From: Ampelomyces quisqualis
Taxonomy: Eukaryota > Ascomycota > Dothideomycetes > Pleosporales > Phaeosphaeriaceae
Assembly: GCA_018398575.1 (NCBI GenBank)
Contig: JAGTXZ010000018.1
Coordinates: forward strand, 3,534,001-3,598,000
Length of the DNA: 64,000 nucleotides
Direction of reading: 5' to 3'
Made by a program: the position numbers and the translations under genes. This document shows positions 22,332-33,201 of this stretch, piece after piece. Positions within the stretch are counted from its first letter, which is position 1. Each line of letters begins with the position of its first letter. The notes below the pieces were generated by a model, which saw nothing but the letters and a program-made list of their open reading frames with translations, did not search any database and had not been told where the DNA came from.

Positions 22332-24025
22332 TCATGCTTCAACCACCTCGCCCGCCCCCACACTCGCAGTCAACATGTCCACCATTCCCTGCGTACACCA
22401 TGCGCCCTGACTCGCATCCACGGCGCTAAGTACCTTGTCGTGCAATGTGTGCACCAACTGATCAACCTCCTCGCTTCTGCCGAGTTGATCAGCGTATAAA
22501 TCGAGCACGACGAGGGCAACGTCGGTGGTGAGACGCGTGATGCGGTAGTCGGAGATGTTCTTGATGATCCAGCGGAGGATGGGTTGGAGGGTGACTTCGT
22601 CGCGGTTCATGAGGGCTTTGCGCAGGGCGGAGCGGTGACGCAGGGCGGTGAGGAGGGTGAGGTGCTGGTCGCGGGCGTTGCTGTCCTGTGGGTGAGGGTT
22701 AGGATTTATTCTTACGGCTGAGGACTTGGGGGATGGAAATGTACCTTTACTTCAAATACGAGATCTAGGGCTTTGGCGTATTGCGCTCCTCGCAGTGCAT
22801 GGGCCCATGCCGTTCCGTTCTTGATTCTGCCGCGTGCGTTTCCTTCAATGACAATGTCTGCGCTTTCGCCAGTGTAGTCTTTGCCACGGAGACGTTTTTC
22901 CCAACCAGAGCCACGTTTGCGCTTTTTTCCGCGATCGTACTCATCAATCTTGCCTTCCATGAGGGCTTTCATTTCTTTTTCGCGCTCCCGGGCTTGCGCC
23001 TTTTGTTCGCCTGAAAGGTGGGTTTTAATCGAGAGGAGACCAGACTGCATGCCAACTGCAATATGCTTGTCTTCATTCTGGCTGGGAATCACGCTGAGGG
23101 AGAGGATGGGCGATGGGTACTTCAAGCCTCCGACGACGTTCCAGCCACTAGTCTCGAAGACCTTTACGTGGCCATCCAAAGCGCCCGAGAGAAGGCGCTC
23201 GCCGTTGTTGGCGAGAGTGAGGGATGTCACGGTCTTTTGATGGTTGCGCAGCATGTGGATCGGCTTCGCGGCGATGAGGTCGAGGACGCTGATGGCGTTA
23301 TCGCTGGATGCAAGTACCGCGGTTCCTGAGGGCATAGGGAGAACCGTCTCGATGGGCGCCGCGTGCTTGAAGACCATGACTGCCTTGCCGCTTGCTCTTG
23401 AGTCCCACAATCGCACTGTCTGATCGTAACTGCCAGAGACCAGCAGCCCACTCTGCGTGGGCATGAAAGCTCCGCAGCGCACATAGTCTTGATGTCCGTC
23501 AAACTTGGCTATGCTCTTGTCGCTCGGAAGATCCCACAACCGCACCGTCCTGTCGTCCGAACAACTCATGAGGTTGGTGAGCTCGGTAGGGTGCCATTGC
23601 GTCACCCAGACGGGCTGCTTGTGCTCCTTCCAGGTCTTCAGGATGGCTCTGCTCTTCACGTCGAATGCCTGGATTGCGCCACTCTCGCCGCCTGCGACCA
23701 ATATCCTGCCATCCCGGCGTATGTTGCCCGAATGCGCAATGTCATCGACGCCGAACCGCGAGATGGTCTTGACGACTTTCCGAGTTTTGGAGGACAAGAT
23801 TTGCACGCGAGATCCCGTAGTGACCGCAAACAGATCTTGCGCCGCGGTTTGCAGGCTCGAGGGCGGCGGAGGCGGGATCGAGATGTGGGTAACGGGCGAC
23901 GAGTGCTGCGACGGGTCGAGTCGCAGCTCGGACGTGAAAGAATTCCAGTACTTTTGCTCCGACGTCAGCGTAGAGACGCCTTTGGGCAGCTTCAGCGGCT
24001 GCAGCAGTTGCACTTCGGCGGCCAT
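22332..24025 (-). CDS. UTP15: U3 snoRNP / t-UTP WD40 protein Utp15
   Basis: Nucleolar small-subunit processome component that links rDNA transcription to 18S pre-rRNA processing. Minus-strand exons 24025-22745 and 22685-22332, 544 residues, close to yeast Utp15. The start MAAEVQLLQPLKLPKG is family-like; an in-frame ATG 26 codons upstream is less likely. WD40 repeats run from about 90 to 370, with VRLWDLPSDKSIAKFDGHQD and VSGSYDQTVRLWDSRASGKA as clear blades. A basic linker (KKRKRGSGWEKRLRGKDYTG) precedes the UTP15 C-terminal domain, which the 59-nt intron interrupts after LDLVFEVK. The domain continues DSNARDQHLTLLTALRHRS, then LQPILRWIIKNISDYRIT. All parts are intact. Confidence 0.95.
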
Positions 24026-24586
24026 TGCGGGGGGTCGAGCAGCGCGCGGTGGGTGATGCGAGCTCTGGTCGTGGTTGGAAACTTTTTGGCCGACATGGCC
24101 CATGTGGGGCCGATCATGGCGGCCTGTCCTTTAACGTCCTAGCGTCTTCCGCGTCCTGACGACCTCTCTGCTGGCTAAGTATGTGATATCACTGACTCAA
24201 TCCATCGTGTTTCATTTCGGAGGGCACAACGAAGCCTGAATCCTACATTGAACCGTCAGACATCTCCATGTGTGTCTTCTACACTGCTGTCGTGGGCTGT
24301 GCATGTTGCAGCTGCTGTGGGACAGTGCGCTCTTGGTGGTCGGACGCCTGGTTGCCTGAAGATCGGCGCACCCTCTTCATCTCGGAGCCAGCCGCACCTT
24401 AACGCATCTTTCATCTCGCCACTGTCGAGGCAGCAGCACCCTGGGTATCATGTCATGCGACACTGCTCTTGTCCATGACCCTCACAATACTCCGCACTCA
24501 TCCCTTCAATCTATCAATGATCAGTCACAATCCGTCAGAATAAGCCACCCGCAATCCCACAGCGCACGGTTGGGGACGCGGCAATC
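24026..24586. promoter_or_regulatory. Divergent promoter of UTP15 and the homeobox gene
   Basis: Head-to-head spacer of 561 nt between two start codons. No credible ORF. The plus-strand leader before 24587 is C/A-rich. Confidence 0.4.
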
Positions 24587-27384
24587 ATGGCGGCCCGCAC
24601 GACTGATGATGACCTGAATGAGTTCTTCGACTTCGATCAGTTGGAGCACGATCATGTCGTCCAGGGGCTGTCCCGATATGGAAGTGACCATGCGGACTCC
24701 TTCTACGGTGCTGAAGGTGTGGTGCCCATGGACTGGACAACCAATGAGCCCGTGCTACTGCCTACCACTGGAGAGCTTTCTTTTGACGACATGCACATGC
24801 AAGATATTTTCGCCGATATAGGTAGCTCTAATCAAGCACAATGGCCGCTAAAGACAACATTCGCCCAGTTGTCTGGCGATCAGGAACCAGCCATAGAATC
24901 GCTTTCCTTACCAAGTTTCATGGGGAATGGTTTCACCACCGATGACTCTGCATCTCTCCAGCAGCTCTCCTCAAACGCGGCACCCTCCTCGAGCTCGGAA
25001 CTTGCGCATCGGAGCCTTACAATACGCGAGAGTGGGAATACTGAGGACTCCGGTGTGGCTCAAGTCTTGCCAAGCCGGAAACTGACCGCTTCAGCCTGTA
25101 TCGAGGAGAGTGGTCTTCAGCTTAGGGACCGATCAATTGTGCCGACTCGACAGGGTTCATCCGCCAGCTGGAAGCCAGCTTCTGCGAAGCGCAAGGGACC
25201 GCAGAGCCGCATCCCTCTGGAAGCACGGCAGATTCTCCAAGATGAATTTGTCGCGAACCCCTATCCATGCTCATGGGAGATGGACATCATTGCACACCAA
25301 GCAAACCTCGAGGTGAAGAAGGTACGAAACTGGTTCAACAACACGCGAGCCAGAAAGAAGGGCGAAGGTAAGCCTCCTCTACCACAGCTGCTGTGCCATC
25401 ATGCTTACCGCGATTCAGATATCGAGGCTACGCAGACTGCCCCCGCCCGCAATATAGGAAGTCATGCGGGAGCTAAGCTATCGAAGGATAGTCTTGAAGC
25501 ACTTGACGAACATCTTGATGCAGACGTTCAGCCGCCCCAGCCACTGGCTGTGTATCTTGCACAGTCATATCGAGAAGAAGGCGTCGAGTTCCCTGCTGTA
25601 CAAGCGGCTATCGACAATGGCTCTTCTACTGGGAGCTGTGAGTACGACGATAGTTGGACGAGTTCGCGACGCGAGCGGACTGGTTCCGTCATTAACTCGG
25701 TGGCTTCATCGGAAGGTACAGCCCCTACGACGTATACAGTCTCATCAAGTGGCAGTCGAAGTAACATCTCCTCATTCGGACGCGATCGAAGGCGCGGTCG
25801 TCGGCGTATGGCGTGGAAGGAGTCACCTTACAACAACCGCCCCAAGTTCAATGGTGTCAATAGTGCTGGAGAACCTCAAAAGGACTTGCCGTTTTTTTGT
25901 ACCTTTTGTCCCCGAGGCACGTCAGATATCCGTCCCATCTACCATACATTCTAACATGAACAGCGTTCAAAACAAAGTACGAATGGATCAGACACGAAGA
26001 TTCTGTGCACGCCCTCAGAACAACTTGGATCTGCTGCGATACGAAAAGCGCTCTTCTCGATACTTGCCCCTTCTGTGGCCTATCGCATCCTGACGATGCT
26101 CACATGGCCGGTCACAAATACCAACAGTGTTGGAACAAACCGGAATCACAACGAACGTTCTATCGTAGAGATCACTTCGTACAACATTTGCACCACGTAC
26201 ACTTCGCCAACGCTAAGCATCCCTCTATACGCTTCGGCTGTCAAGCACGCCTGATGGCTACTGAAGGCCACAACTTTGGCTGCAAAGATCTTGCAATGAA
26301 GTGGCGTCGCTTTGGTGCCCCTATGAAACAGGACGACCCCATGCTTCACTGCGGAATGTGTGGAAAAAAATCAAAAGATTGGTCGGAGCGGTGCGAGCAC
26401 GTTGCTGAGCATCTCATCGGTTGCGAGCTGGATCGATCTGCTTGGTGGTCGGAGCGCAAGGAAAACCATCTCGAGAATCTCTACTCAGCATCTCCGTTCG
26501 AATCATTCCGCTGCCGGTACTGCCTCAAGATATTTAGAGACGTCAAAGAGATGAATGCTCACTCTCACTGCAAAGTCTGGAGCTGCCGGTTCCTCAAGAG
26601 CTTTGACGATATTACCGCGGACAACGCAGGCCCACCACTGTGTCCGGACTTTCCCTCTGCCAAAGCTCATCATTGCCATTTGTGTGGTTCTGGTTATCGT
26701 ACCCCCCATTCTGAACATGCGCAGAGCTATCATCGCTATCGTTCCTGCCAGCAAGAGTTCTATACCTCGGAAGAATCTTTCCTGCAGCACCTACACACCT
26801 TTCATGGCGCATCGAGTCCGGTGCTACTACAAGGTAGCTCTGTTGTTGAGCAGAACTTCCTGCGAAACAAAGGAGCCTCTTTCGAGCCTGTCGAGTTCAA
26901 CGAAAGCTGGCAGCCTTGCTTGATGGACCTCGATGACACAACAATTAGTTTCACTGTGGAAAAACCAGCCCCCACGTCAGCTAGCGAAAAGAGAGACCAT
27001 GGAAATGCCAAGAAGCCCACGCCTCCGCGAAGGAAGACACGCGAAGAGTCTCACCAAACCGCCCCAATAGCCAAAGCTCAACGACAGCGCCCAGACCCTG
27101 TCGCATCGAAAGCCGAGATACCTGGGCCTCGTTTCTTCCGTCTCAGTACTTATGTGCCATTTCTCTCTTCTCGAATCTTCTACTCGCACAATGCCAAACC
27201 AGCAGCCCTGCCAAAGGACAGCCAGGCTGTACTGGAAGAAATGCCTAAGCCGCATGTCGCCTCCTTAGTCATGAGCGCTGGCCTTGTCAGTATGGCAGCA
27301 ACTCGATGGACCATAAAACCAAAGCTACATACATCCGGTGGAATGGTCGAACTCACTATCGATGAGGCTGATTGGCCATCCTGA
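24587..27384 (+). CDS. Homeodomain transcription factor with C-terminal C2H2 fingers
   Basis: Probable nuclear DNA-binding regulator; target genes unknown. Exons 24587-25916 and 25964-27384 give 916 residues. The first 195 residues are acidic and Ser-rich. A homeodomain spans about 200-258, with helix 3 reading VKKVRNWFNNTRARKK (W249, F250, N251, N252 and R255 in place) and a KRKGPQSR N-terminal arm. A Ser-rich linker follows. Zinc-finger-like units then begin with FFCTFCPRAFKTKYEWIRHE and continue as Cys/His pairs (CPFCGLSH..HMAGH, CGMCGKKS, CRYCLKIF, CHLCGSGY). The junction needs a GC-AG intron of 47 nt (25917-25963; GAG|GCACGT, branch TCTAAC, ACAG). No GT donor gives the correct frame. Similar homeodomain plus C2H2 proteins occur in filamentous ascomycetes. 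The C-terminal 150 residues are less certain. Confidence 0.78.
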
Positions 27385-27725
27385 GAGTGGGAGGCTAGCG
27401 CCACTGTCAACACTTCTCTCACTTAGCGGAGCAAGACGCATTGTGCTATGGTTCTAACCCATGATTTTGGGACCGAGCCGTGACACTATCATAAACTAGG
27501 GACGTTCTGTACCATGGCGAGTCACGTGTCCTTAGCTGCTAGTATCTCGCTCTCACCTACCCACCCCCCGTGCTGACCTGAGGTTAGTGCAACTATCCCG
27601 TGGTAATTTACGCTAGCATCGACTTCAACTTAGAAGTATGTATCGCGAGCTGTCGATTTCTCCTCGTCTTGCCTGATTGCCACCATCCTCCACGAGAACT
27701 TCGAGCGCTTTCCACCGTCTCATCA
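27385..27725. other. Intergenic, F-box-like gene promoter
   Basis: Short spacer between two plus-strand genes. The frame of the next gene is open back to 27600, but the ATG at 27726 begins the recognisable protein. Confidence 0.35.
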
Positions 27726-29311
27726 ATGGCTACAACGACCTTCCACCTTTTCAGCGATCTCCCGACCGAGATGCGCATGCAGATCCTAGGTTATCTTGTA
27801 CTGAGCCCACACCCCATCACTGTGCGTACGCACACCGCATTCCACGGCACGACGATCTCCAAGTACAGTCTTGTGTCCAAGGATGTTCGACAATGGGTGA
27901 GGCAGATCTACTACGATATAAAGACTATTCGGCTTTCGTGGTCTCGTGCAGATGCTACAAGCGCAAATCAACTTCGCTTGCCCCCACCGGATGCAAGAGC
28001 ATACATCCATCATCTTGAGCTCATGATGCGCACTCCTAACGAAACAATCAGCCTTCAACGATTGCTTGATACATCACCCTCTGAGGCAATATCAATCTTA
28101 GTAGGCCGATATGCAGAAGGATTCGATCTGCTGACCTTGGTATCCCCCCATGTCCCATTGCAGCACAACACGGATCCTTCATCATTGAGCGAAGCTCTGC
28201 AACAAGATCTGCTCGAGATGCTGAATGCTCGGCTCGAACCCCAGATCTTCTCTCACCTCAGAAATACAGGAGGGGTACAGCAGCCGAGCTCCAAAGAAAT
28301 CGAGATTTTCCGCAGGGCTAGGGCATTAATTAGACTTTTCTCACAGTGGCAAACAACCTTTACCGCCCTGAACAAACTGAATATTGTGGTCGAATTGGAG
28401 GACTGCTTGGATCACGTATATCGTCTGATATTAGCGGAGTTGGCAATGGTGGCGGAGACGAATGTGCGTGCGAAGTCTGTCGAAATTGATGTAAGCTACA
28501 AAGTTCCGCATCGACGCACTTAGCAGGTGCCATACAAAGATCGCACTCAATGCAGTTGCAGGTGCGCGGACTTTGTTGAAGGCGTGTTCAAAAAGATCAT
28601 GAAGAGGACTGCCGAAGATGATCATTAGGGCGCTTGAGGAGTATGCAGCGCATGATTTGGAGGAACTGGTTCTCGAACAAGAATATTACCGTGGGGGTGT
28701 AAGTCGGCACCCGTCAAATTTTCCCACAGCATTGCCTAATCCTGCTCGGATGCAAATGGACATAGATACTCACAATGTCCGTGTGTGATGTTTAGATGGG
28801 CGACGAATCAGACCTCCGCACAACAACGTTCGTCCTTTTCATACGCCTCCGCATCTTAGATTGCGCATGGCGTATCCTGCGTCCCATTGATTCCGACCAC
28901 GGCCTCTACAATACCCCTCTCTCCTCGGTCTTTCACACTGCCGATTCGCCACTCTGGAATCCTGCAGATTTATTCGACGTGCGCACCATCCTGCCTGCAT
29001 CATTAGAAAAACTGTATTTGCACGGCCTCTTCGACGAGGGAAGTGAGGGCACGCAGGAAGAGTGGGAGTTCTTTGAGCACATGTTTGATGAACAGGGTGC
29101 GTTGACGCCGAAACTTAGGCGGGAGAGCGTGTGGATTGGGAGGATGGCGCTGGTGGGGTGGGCGGCGGCGCAGAGGATTGGGGAAGCGGAAGCGCCGGTA
29201 CCGCATTGGTCGAATCCGTTGGCTGAGCTGTTGGAGGGCCATGGTGTAGTTGTTTGTTTCAAAGATAGTTTGCAGCGTAACATTGATATTAAAGTGTGTC
29301 ATTGTCTGTGA
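27726..29311 (+). CDS. F-box-like protein gene, frame disturbed in exon 2
   Basis: The start MATTTFHLFSDLPTEMRMQI is an F-box-like N terminus of the kind found in large fungal families of substrate receptors or orphan F-box proteins. Exon 1 (27726-28490) ends at GAT before GTAAGC. The coding sense appears to resume at about 28527 (VPYKDRTQCS), which implies an intron of only 36 nt. Frame then runs FVEGVFKKIMKR, but the next similar segment (LPKMIIRALEEYAAHDLEEL) is in another frame, so one extra base near 28608 is suspected. The last intron (28699-28795, GTAAGT..TTTAG) and final exon (28796-29311, LRTTTFVLFIRLRILDCAWR, then LPASLEKLYLHGLF) are normal. It could be a recent pseudogene, a sequence error, or spliced differently. 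Function unknown. Confidence 0.55.
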
Positions 29312-29676
29312 GAAGGACCCAAGACTCAAGTACTGTTATGGCTCCGAAGATATATCTCCCTCGCACAGAAAATCCTGCTCCCGCTTTGTGCTGCTCAGGA
29401 AGAAAAAGAAAATTGGAGACCCAGCGCCATCGTTGTGCACCCAGTCGAGATGATTCGGGCTCAAGGTGCTTCTTGGAATCCGTTCATGTCTTGCCCGGTG
29501 AAGTCCATGACCTCAAGCGTCCTCGCGCTCAGCCCAACAAATAATTTCCGATATTACCATCTGATACGGAGTACATCTTGGCTTGTTGACGGTTTGGTCG
29601 ACTCAGTGCGAACGTTACTTTCGGGTTGGCCATGGTTGATTGGTTGATTGATTGATGTAGCTTCTCTTTAGCGTCT
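29312..29676. other. Convergent 3' spacer
   Basis: Holds 3' ends of the F-box-like gene and of the secreted-protein gene. No gene seen. The imperfect run TTGATTGGTTGATTGATTGA occurs near 29,638-29,657. Confidence 0.35.
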
Positions 29677-30195
29677 CTATTCGTCAGGATCGAACGTCGT
29701 TGAGTAATACCCTTCATCGTGTGCTTTCTCTTTGTTCCCATCGATTGTTCTGCTTGAGTTGGTACATTTGCCTTCAGTCCATTTGAAAGCCGCATCCGCT
29801 GTGACATTGGCCACTTCATAGAGATAGTACTTTGCGTGAGGGAATTTGTCAGTCAGTCGAACATGCTTGTACTCCCACATTTCGTCGCCTTGCATGTCGT
29901 CCTTAGTGCAACGGTTGAAGTAGATGTGCAGACAACATGGGCCATTAGCCACGTTCTTGAGGCCGAAATATTTCTTCGTGAATAATACGCCAGTCTCGTT
30001 GGTAAAGCCCGGTAGGGAAAAGCAGCCAGTGTTCCCAACGTCAAATGATGTTGAGGAAAGACGTCCAAGTGGAGGCTTGTCCTCAATATGTCTCTGTTCG
30101 ACAAATTCCGAGTATACGTGGTAGGCGTAACTAGGACGTGCTAGAAGGGCAAGGAGCGCAACTGTGACAACTGGGGTTGTAAACAGCGTAACCAT
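29677..30195 (-). CDS. Small secreted cysteine-containing protein
   Basis: Single exon, 172 residues. Residues 1-24 look like a signal peptide (hydrophobic TTPVVTVALLALLA, then a cleavage region near SYA). The mature part of about 148 residues has five cysteines (58, 87, 88, 96, 144), an adjacent Cys pair and three N-glycosylation sequons (NET, NVT, NSS), and no transmembrane segment or GPI signal. No known domain is recognised. Size, secretion and Cys content match the loose definition of fungal small secreted proteins, some of which are effectors. Its place at the edge of an AT-rich, repeat-bearing island is also typical of such genes. An effector role is inference only. Confidence 0.68.
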   Translation of the reverse strand: MVTLFTTPVVTVALLALLARPSYAYHVYSEFVEQRHIEDKPPLGRLSSTSFDVGNTGCFSLPGFTNETGVLFTKKYFGLKNVANGPCCLHIYFNRCTKDDMQGDEMWEYKHVRLTDKFPHAKYYLYEVANVTADAAFKWTEGKCTNSSRTIDGNKEKAHDEGYYSTTFDPDE

Positions 30196-30493
30196 TGTGA
30201 TTGAAGCTATAAAGTAGGGGTAAAGTCAGTTGAAAATGCCTTATCATGTGGCTTGGAATCGTAAGACGTAGGCTTACATTAGGGGATGTGATTGTTAGAG
30301 ATAGAGACGCTTCACTACATAGAACAATGAGGGTAATGAACGACTTCTACATTGCTTCTTAGGAGTAGGCCCTAGGGTACCTACCCGCCTAGGGGCTTGG
30401 CGCAATTTGCTGTCTTCGAGGCCGAAGAAGCGCGGGATGTACGCTGCTTTTGCCGACGCCGCCTTTAGAAGACCTGAAGCAATGTCACTAATA

Positions 30494-30687
30494 CCGTATT
30501 AATTTGTGAGGAAGAGCCAAGCGAGCGCACGGCCCCGAGTCGGCCCCGAAGGCTGAGCCAATAGCTAATTGCAGCTATTGTGGCAGTGCGTGGCTGGTAC
30601 TTCATGCAGATGTTCTGACTGGCTCAAATCTTCGGGGCCGACTCGGGGCCGCACGCTAGCTCGGCTCCTCCTCACAGATTAATACGG
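30494..30687. repeat. 194-bp MITE with ~70-bp terminal inverted repeats, TA-flanked
   Basis: The left end begins CCGTATTAATTTGTGAGGAA. The reverse complement of the right end begins CCGTATTAATCTGTGAGGAG. The match continues through CGGCCCCGAGTCGGCCCCGA to about 70 bases per arm. Both ends are bordered by the dinucleotide TA (30492-30493 and 30688-30689), the target duplication of Tc1/mariner-type elements. About 55 bases lie between the arms, and no coding capacity exists. It is therefore a non-autonomous element mobilised in trans. Differences between arms are mostly transitions. Confidence 0.85.
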
Positions 30688-31070
30688 TAGAAGTCGAGCT
30701 AGAAGAACTGTTACCTGCGGTCCCAGAGCTGTAGTACAAGGCAAAAGTAGTGTACCAGACAGGGGGTGTAACAAGGGTGGCGTTAAGGGTAGCAAAGGCT
30801 TGTGCCGTGCCTTAACGTTATAAGTAGTATATTCTTGCCCAAAATGTATACAAACAACAACAGGAAAGAAGGAAGAGCTTGTTGTTGTAGAGAGAAGTTA
30901 CTCTAGGTCTTTAGCTGTGATAAAAAGTGTAGGTAGTAGGACAATTTTAATAAAAGATTTATGCTTAAAGCATTAGCTGCTGCTACCCCTGCAGCGCATA
31001 GACGTAGTACACTACTTTTGCCTTGTACCACAGTACTCCTGCGCATTGGTATTTCCGACATGCAGGATAC

Positions 31071-31451
31071 TACTCGTGCCCACCGGTTTCTTCGAAATTA
31101 TTGCAAGCAACAAGCACGCCCTACGGGCGTGCCTATCACCCTAGTGATAATGCCCACCCCAATGATAAAAGAACACTATAACTCCACCACAACAGAAGCT
31201 TAATACAAGTCCTCTCGTAGGATAGATAAATAAAGGAATCTCTACAAATCTGTCTCTTCAGAATTTCTATACGACACTCCCTTAGAAAGATCTTAATGCT
31301 AAGAATTTCTTGATTTTTGTGGCCCGTGCCTGATCTAGTATAAATTTGTATGGTTATCATTAGGGTAGGTATTATCACTAGGGTAGTAGGCCCCTGCTTC
31401 GCAGGGGCTTGTTGCTTGCAATAATTTCGAAGAAACCAGTGGGCCCGAGTA
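31071..31451. repeat. 381-bp inverted-repeat element with hairpin-bearing 98-bp arms
   Basis: Arms 31071-31168 and 31354-31451 are inverted copies sharing GGTTTCTTCGAAATTATTGC, then AAGCAACAAG and ACCCTAGTGATAAT. They flank a 185-bp AT-rich centre without coding capacity. Inside each arm is a 19-nt perfect hairpin with an 8-bp stem and 3-nt loop. The left stem is GCACGCCC (31114-31132) and the right stem, on the other strand, is GCCCCTGC (31390-31408). The hairpins have the same position and size but unrelated sequence. Remaining arm differences are mainly C/T or G/A. The outer boundaries and target duplication are not clear. Confidence 0.75.
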
Positions 31452-31865
31452 CTCCGTACGGAGTACTACTTTGGCTGCTAGGATAAAGGCAACAGGAGAA
31501 GTTACGCTGCACTGCTATACCAAGTATTACGCACTTCTATAAGCCCCTGTCTTAAAGCCCTTTAAGGCTACCTACACACCTAAGATTTTCTTTGTTTCTA
31601 GGAGACTGAATAGATAGTTTTATTACGCAGATTTTATACATGCGAGAAAAAATTACAAAAACTTATTGCCCCAATGCCTACGGAGTATTTGTGCTGTTAA
31701 AGCAGAAGATTTTACTTAGTAAAAAGTTTTAGATTTTAGACTTTTAAGTCTAACTAAATGTTAGTGCGGGGCTAGATTTACTTAAGATAAATGGCCTTGG
31801 CGGTGTCTTAGGGAGCTGCGCGATACTTCGTATGGGGGTGCGGCGTAACGTCTCCTGAAGGCGAC

Positions 31866-32760
31866 TCATCCCCTTGAGGCTTGGCGCGTGGGCTCAAAGG
31901 TGCAGTCCGATACTGTCGCGCCTTCAGCTGCACACGTGAACTTGTTCAAACACTTGATGTTCGCCAATATTCTGTCGAATTGCTCCGCATCGAATTGGCA
32001 CTGCTGCAAGAACAACTTGGTGAGATTCGAACTTGGCACAAAGTCTGGGGATAATATGTTGTCTTGGAACAGATTGGAGGGCTTGTTGCCCATTTGTCGC
32101 GCGACAAGCGTGGTGAGAGAGGGCAGAGACGAGAAAACGCATGCCCAGTCGGGGTCGCAGCAGAATTCCGTGTCCTAGTGCGCGATGGCGAAGGTTTTGA
32201 GGTGCTGGAGAGGGAGAGCCAGTGAGAGGCGTTTGTACTCCCGCGTAATGCGGTATAAAGCGAATTTTAGGCCTTCGTCGGCGATTGCAGTGAGGCGTAT
32301 GGTATCGAGTAATAGGAGATGGTGGAGTATTATGATGATGATGCCGTCTTCGTAGCCATGTTGGATGCAGTCTTGGATTGTTGCGGTCATGTTTTTTGAA
32401 CCGGCGAACTTGGCATAGAAGCAGTAGTCCTCATTGCCGGAGTTTACTACTGGATATAACTCTTGAAGCTTCTGTGCCGCAGCCCCAAAAATGTGCTGTT
32501 CGAGTTGGGCGGGAGCGGAACGTTCATCGTGTTCGCACCAATTATACTGTCGTGTCGAAGGCAAATTGAGCTCCCGAACGTACCAGCCTATGCTTGGATC
32601 TTCTAAGACGGCGTTCTGCGAGCCGCTGAGCATGATCCTGCAGATATGATTTGCAAAGTTCAGTATGTTCTTTGCAGGTGAGTGCAAACCATATGGACTC
32701 CGGATCCAGATAATGCACAAATTCAAGCTTCAGCTCGGTGGGCAGTGCGCAAAGAGACAT
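31866..32760 (-). pseudogene. Decayed F-box / LRR-like gene
   Basis: Minus strand. The N terminus MSLCALPTELKLEFVHYLDP with IWFALTCKEH is an F-box. The coding sense then moves to a second frame (EDPSIGWYVRELNLP) with no intron signals between, so a one-base indel lies at about 32,600-32,650. In the second frame an in-frame TAG at 32175-32177 interrupts LPLQHLKTFAIAH from DTEFCCDPDWACVFSSLPSL. The frame then continues SNLTKLFLQQCQFDAEQF until a stop at 31866, where the AT-rich island begins, so the 3' end is probably missing. Three defects make a functional protein unlikely. In life it would have been a substrate receptor of an SCF ligase or an orphan F-box protein. Confidence 0.78.
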
Positions 32761-33201
32761 GGCGTATGATGGCTCGCGTGAGGTGAGGAATGGGCAATAT
32801 ACGCTGGAGATGAGAATCGATCGAATAAACTCTAGAGGTACAAATGCTTAGGAATCTGCATCGATGGGCTGGATTATACCACGTCATTTATCACCAAGTC
32901 TGAACCGAGGGCGCTTGTACACTTGCATCGTGCCTATTCGAAAGCGGCTGGCTTCGAGGCCAGAATAATATCGAGCACGACAAGAAAGTCTGGGAAGTCG
33001 GTTCGATACGTCCAACCGGTTCATCCGTAAGTTACTGTGATACGCCCCGCACAAGCTTCGATCGCGCTAGTCTCAAGGAGGTCAAGCTTCTCAAAGCCTC
33101 CGCTGCTCCAGATGTCCTACACAGGCGGCTAATTCCATATTATCATTTCATACTTGGTTTCATTGAAGATATATGTATAATACGATCTCTAGTGATCCAC
33201 C
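32761..33201. other. Intergenic spacer
   Basis: Upstream side of the F-box pseudogene and 3' side of the carboxypeptidase. No coding signal seen. Confidence 0.35.

Larger units (their letters stand above)
30196..31865. other. AT-rich, repeat-bearing island
   Basis: Gene-free stretch of about 1.7 kb with clearly higher A+T than its surroundings, especially 30,800-31,800. It carries two inverted-repeat elements (listed separately) and short palindromes such as TACTCCGTACGGAGTA near 31,450. Its right edge coincides with the broken 3' end of the F-box pseudogene. Confidence 0.6.
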
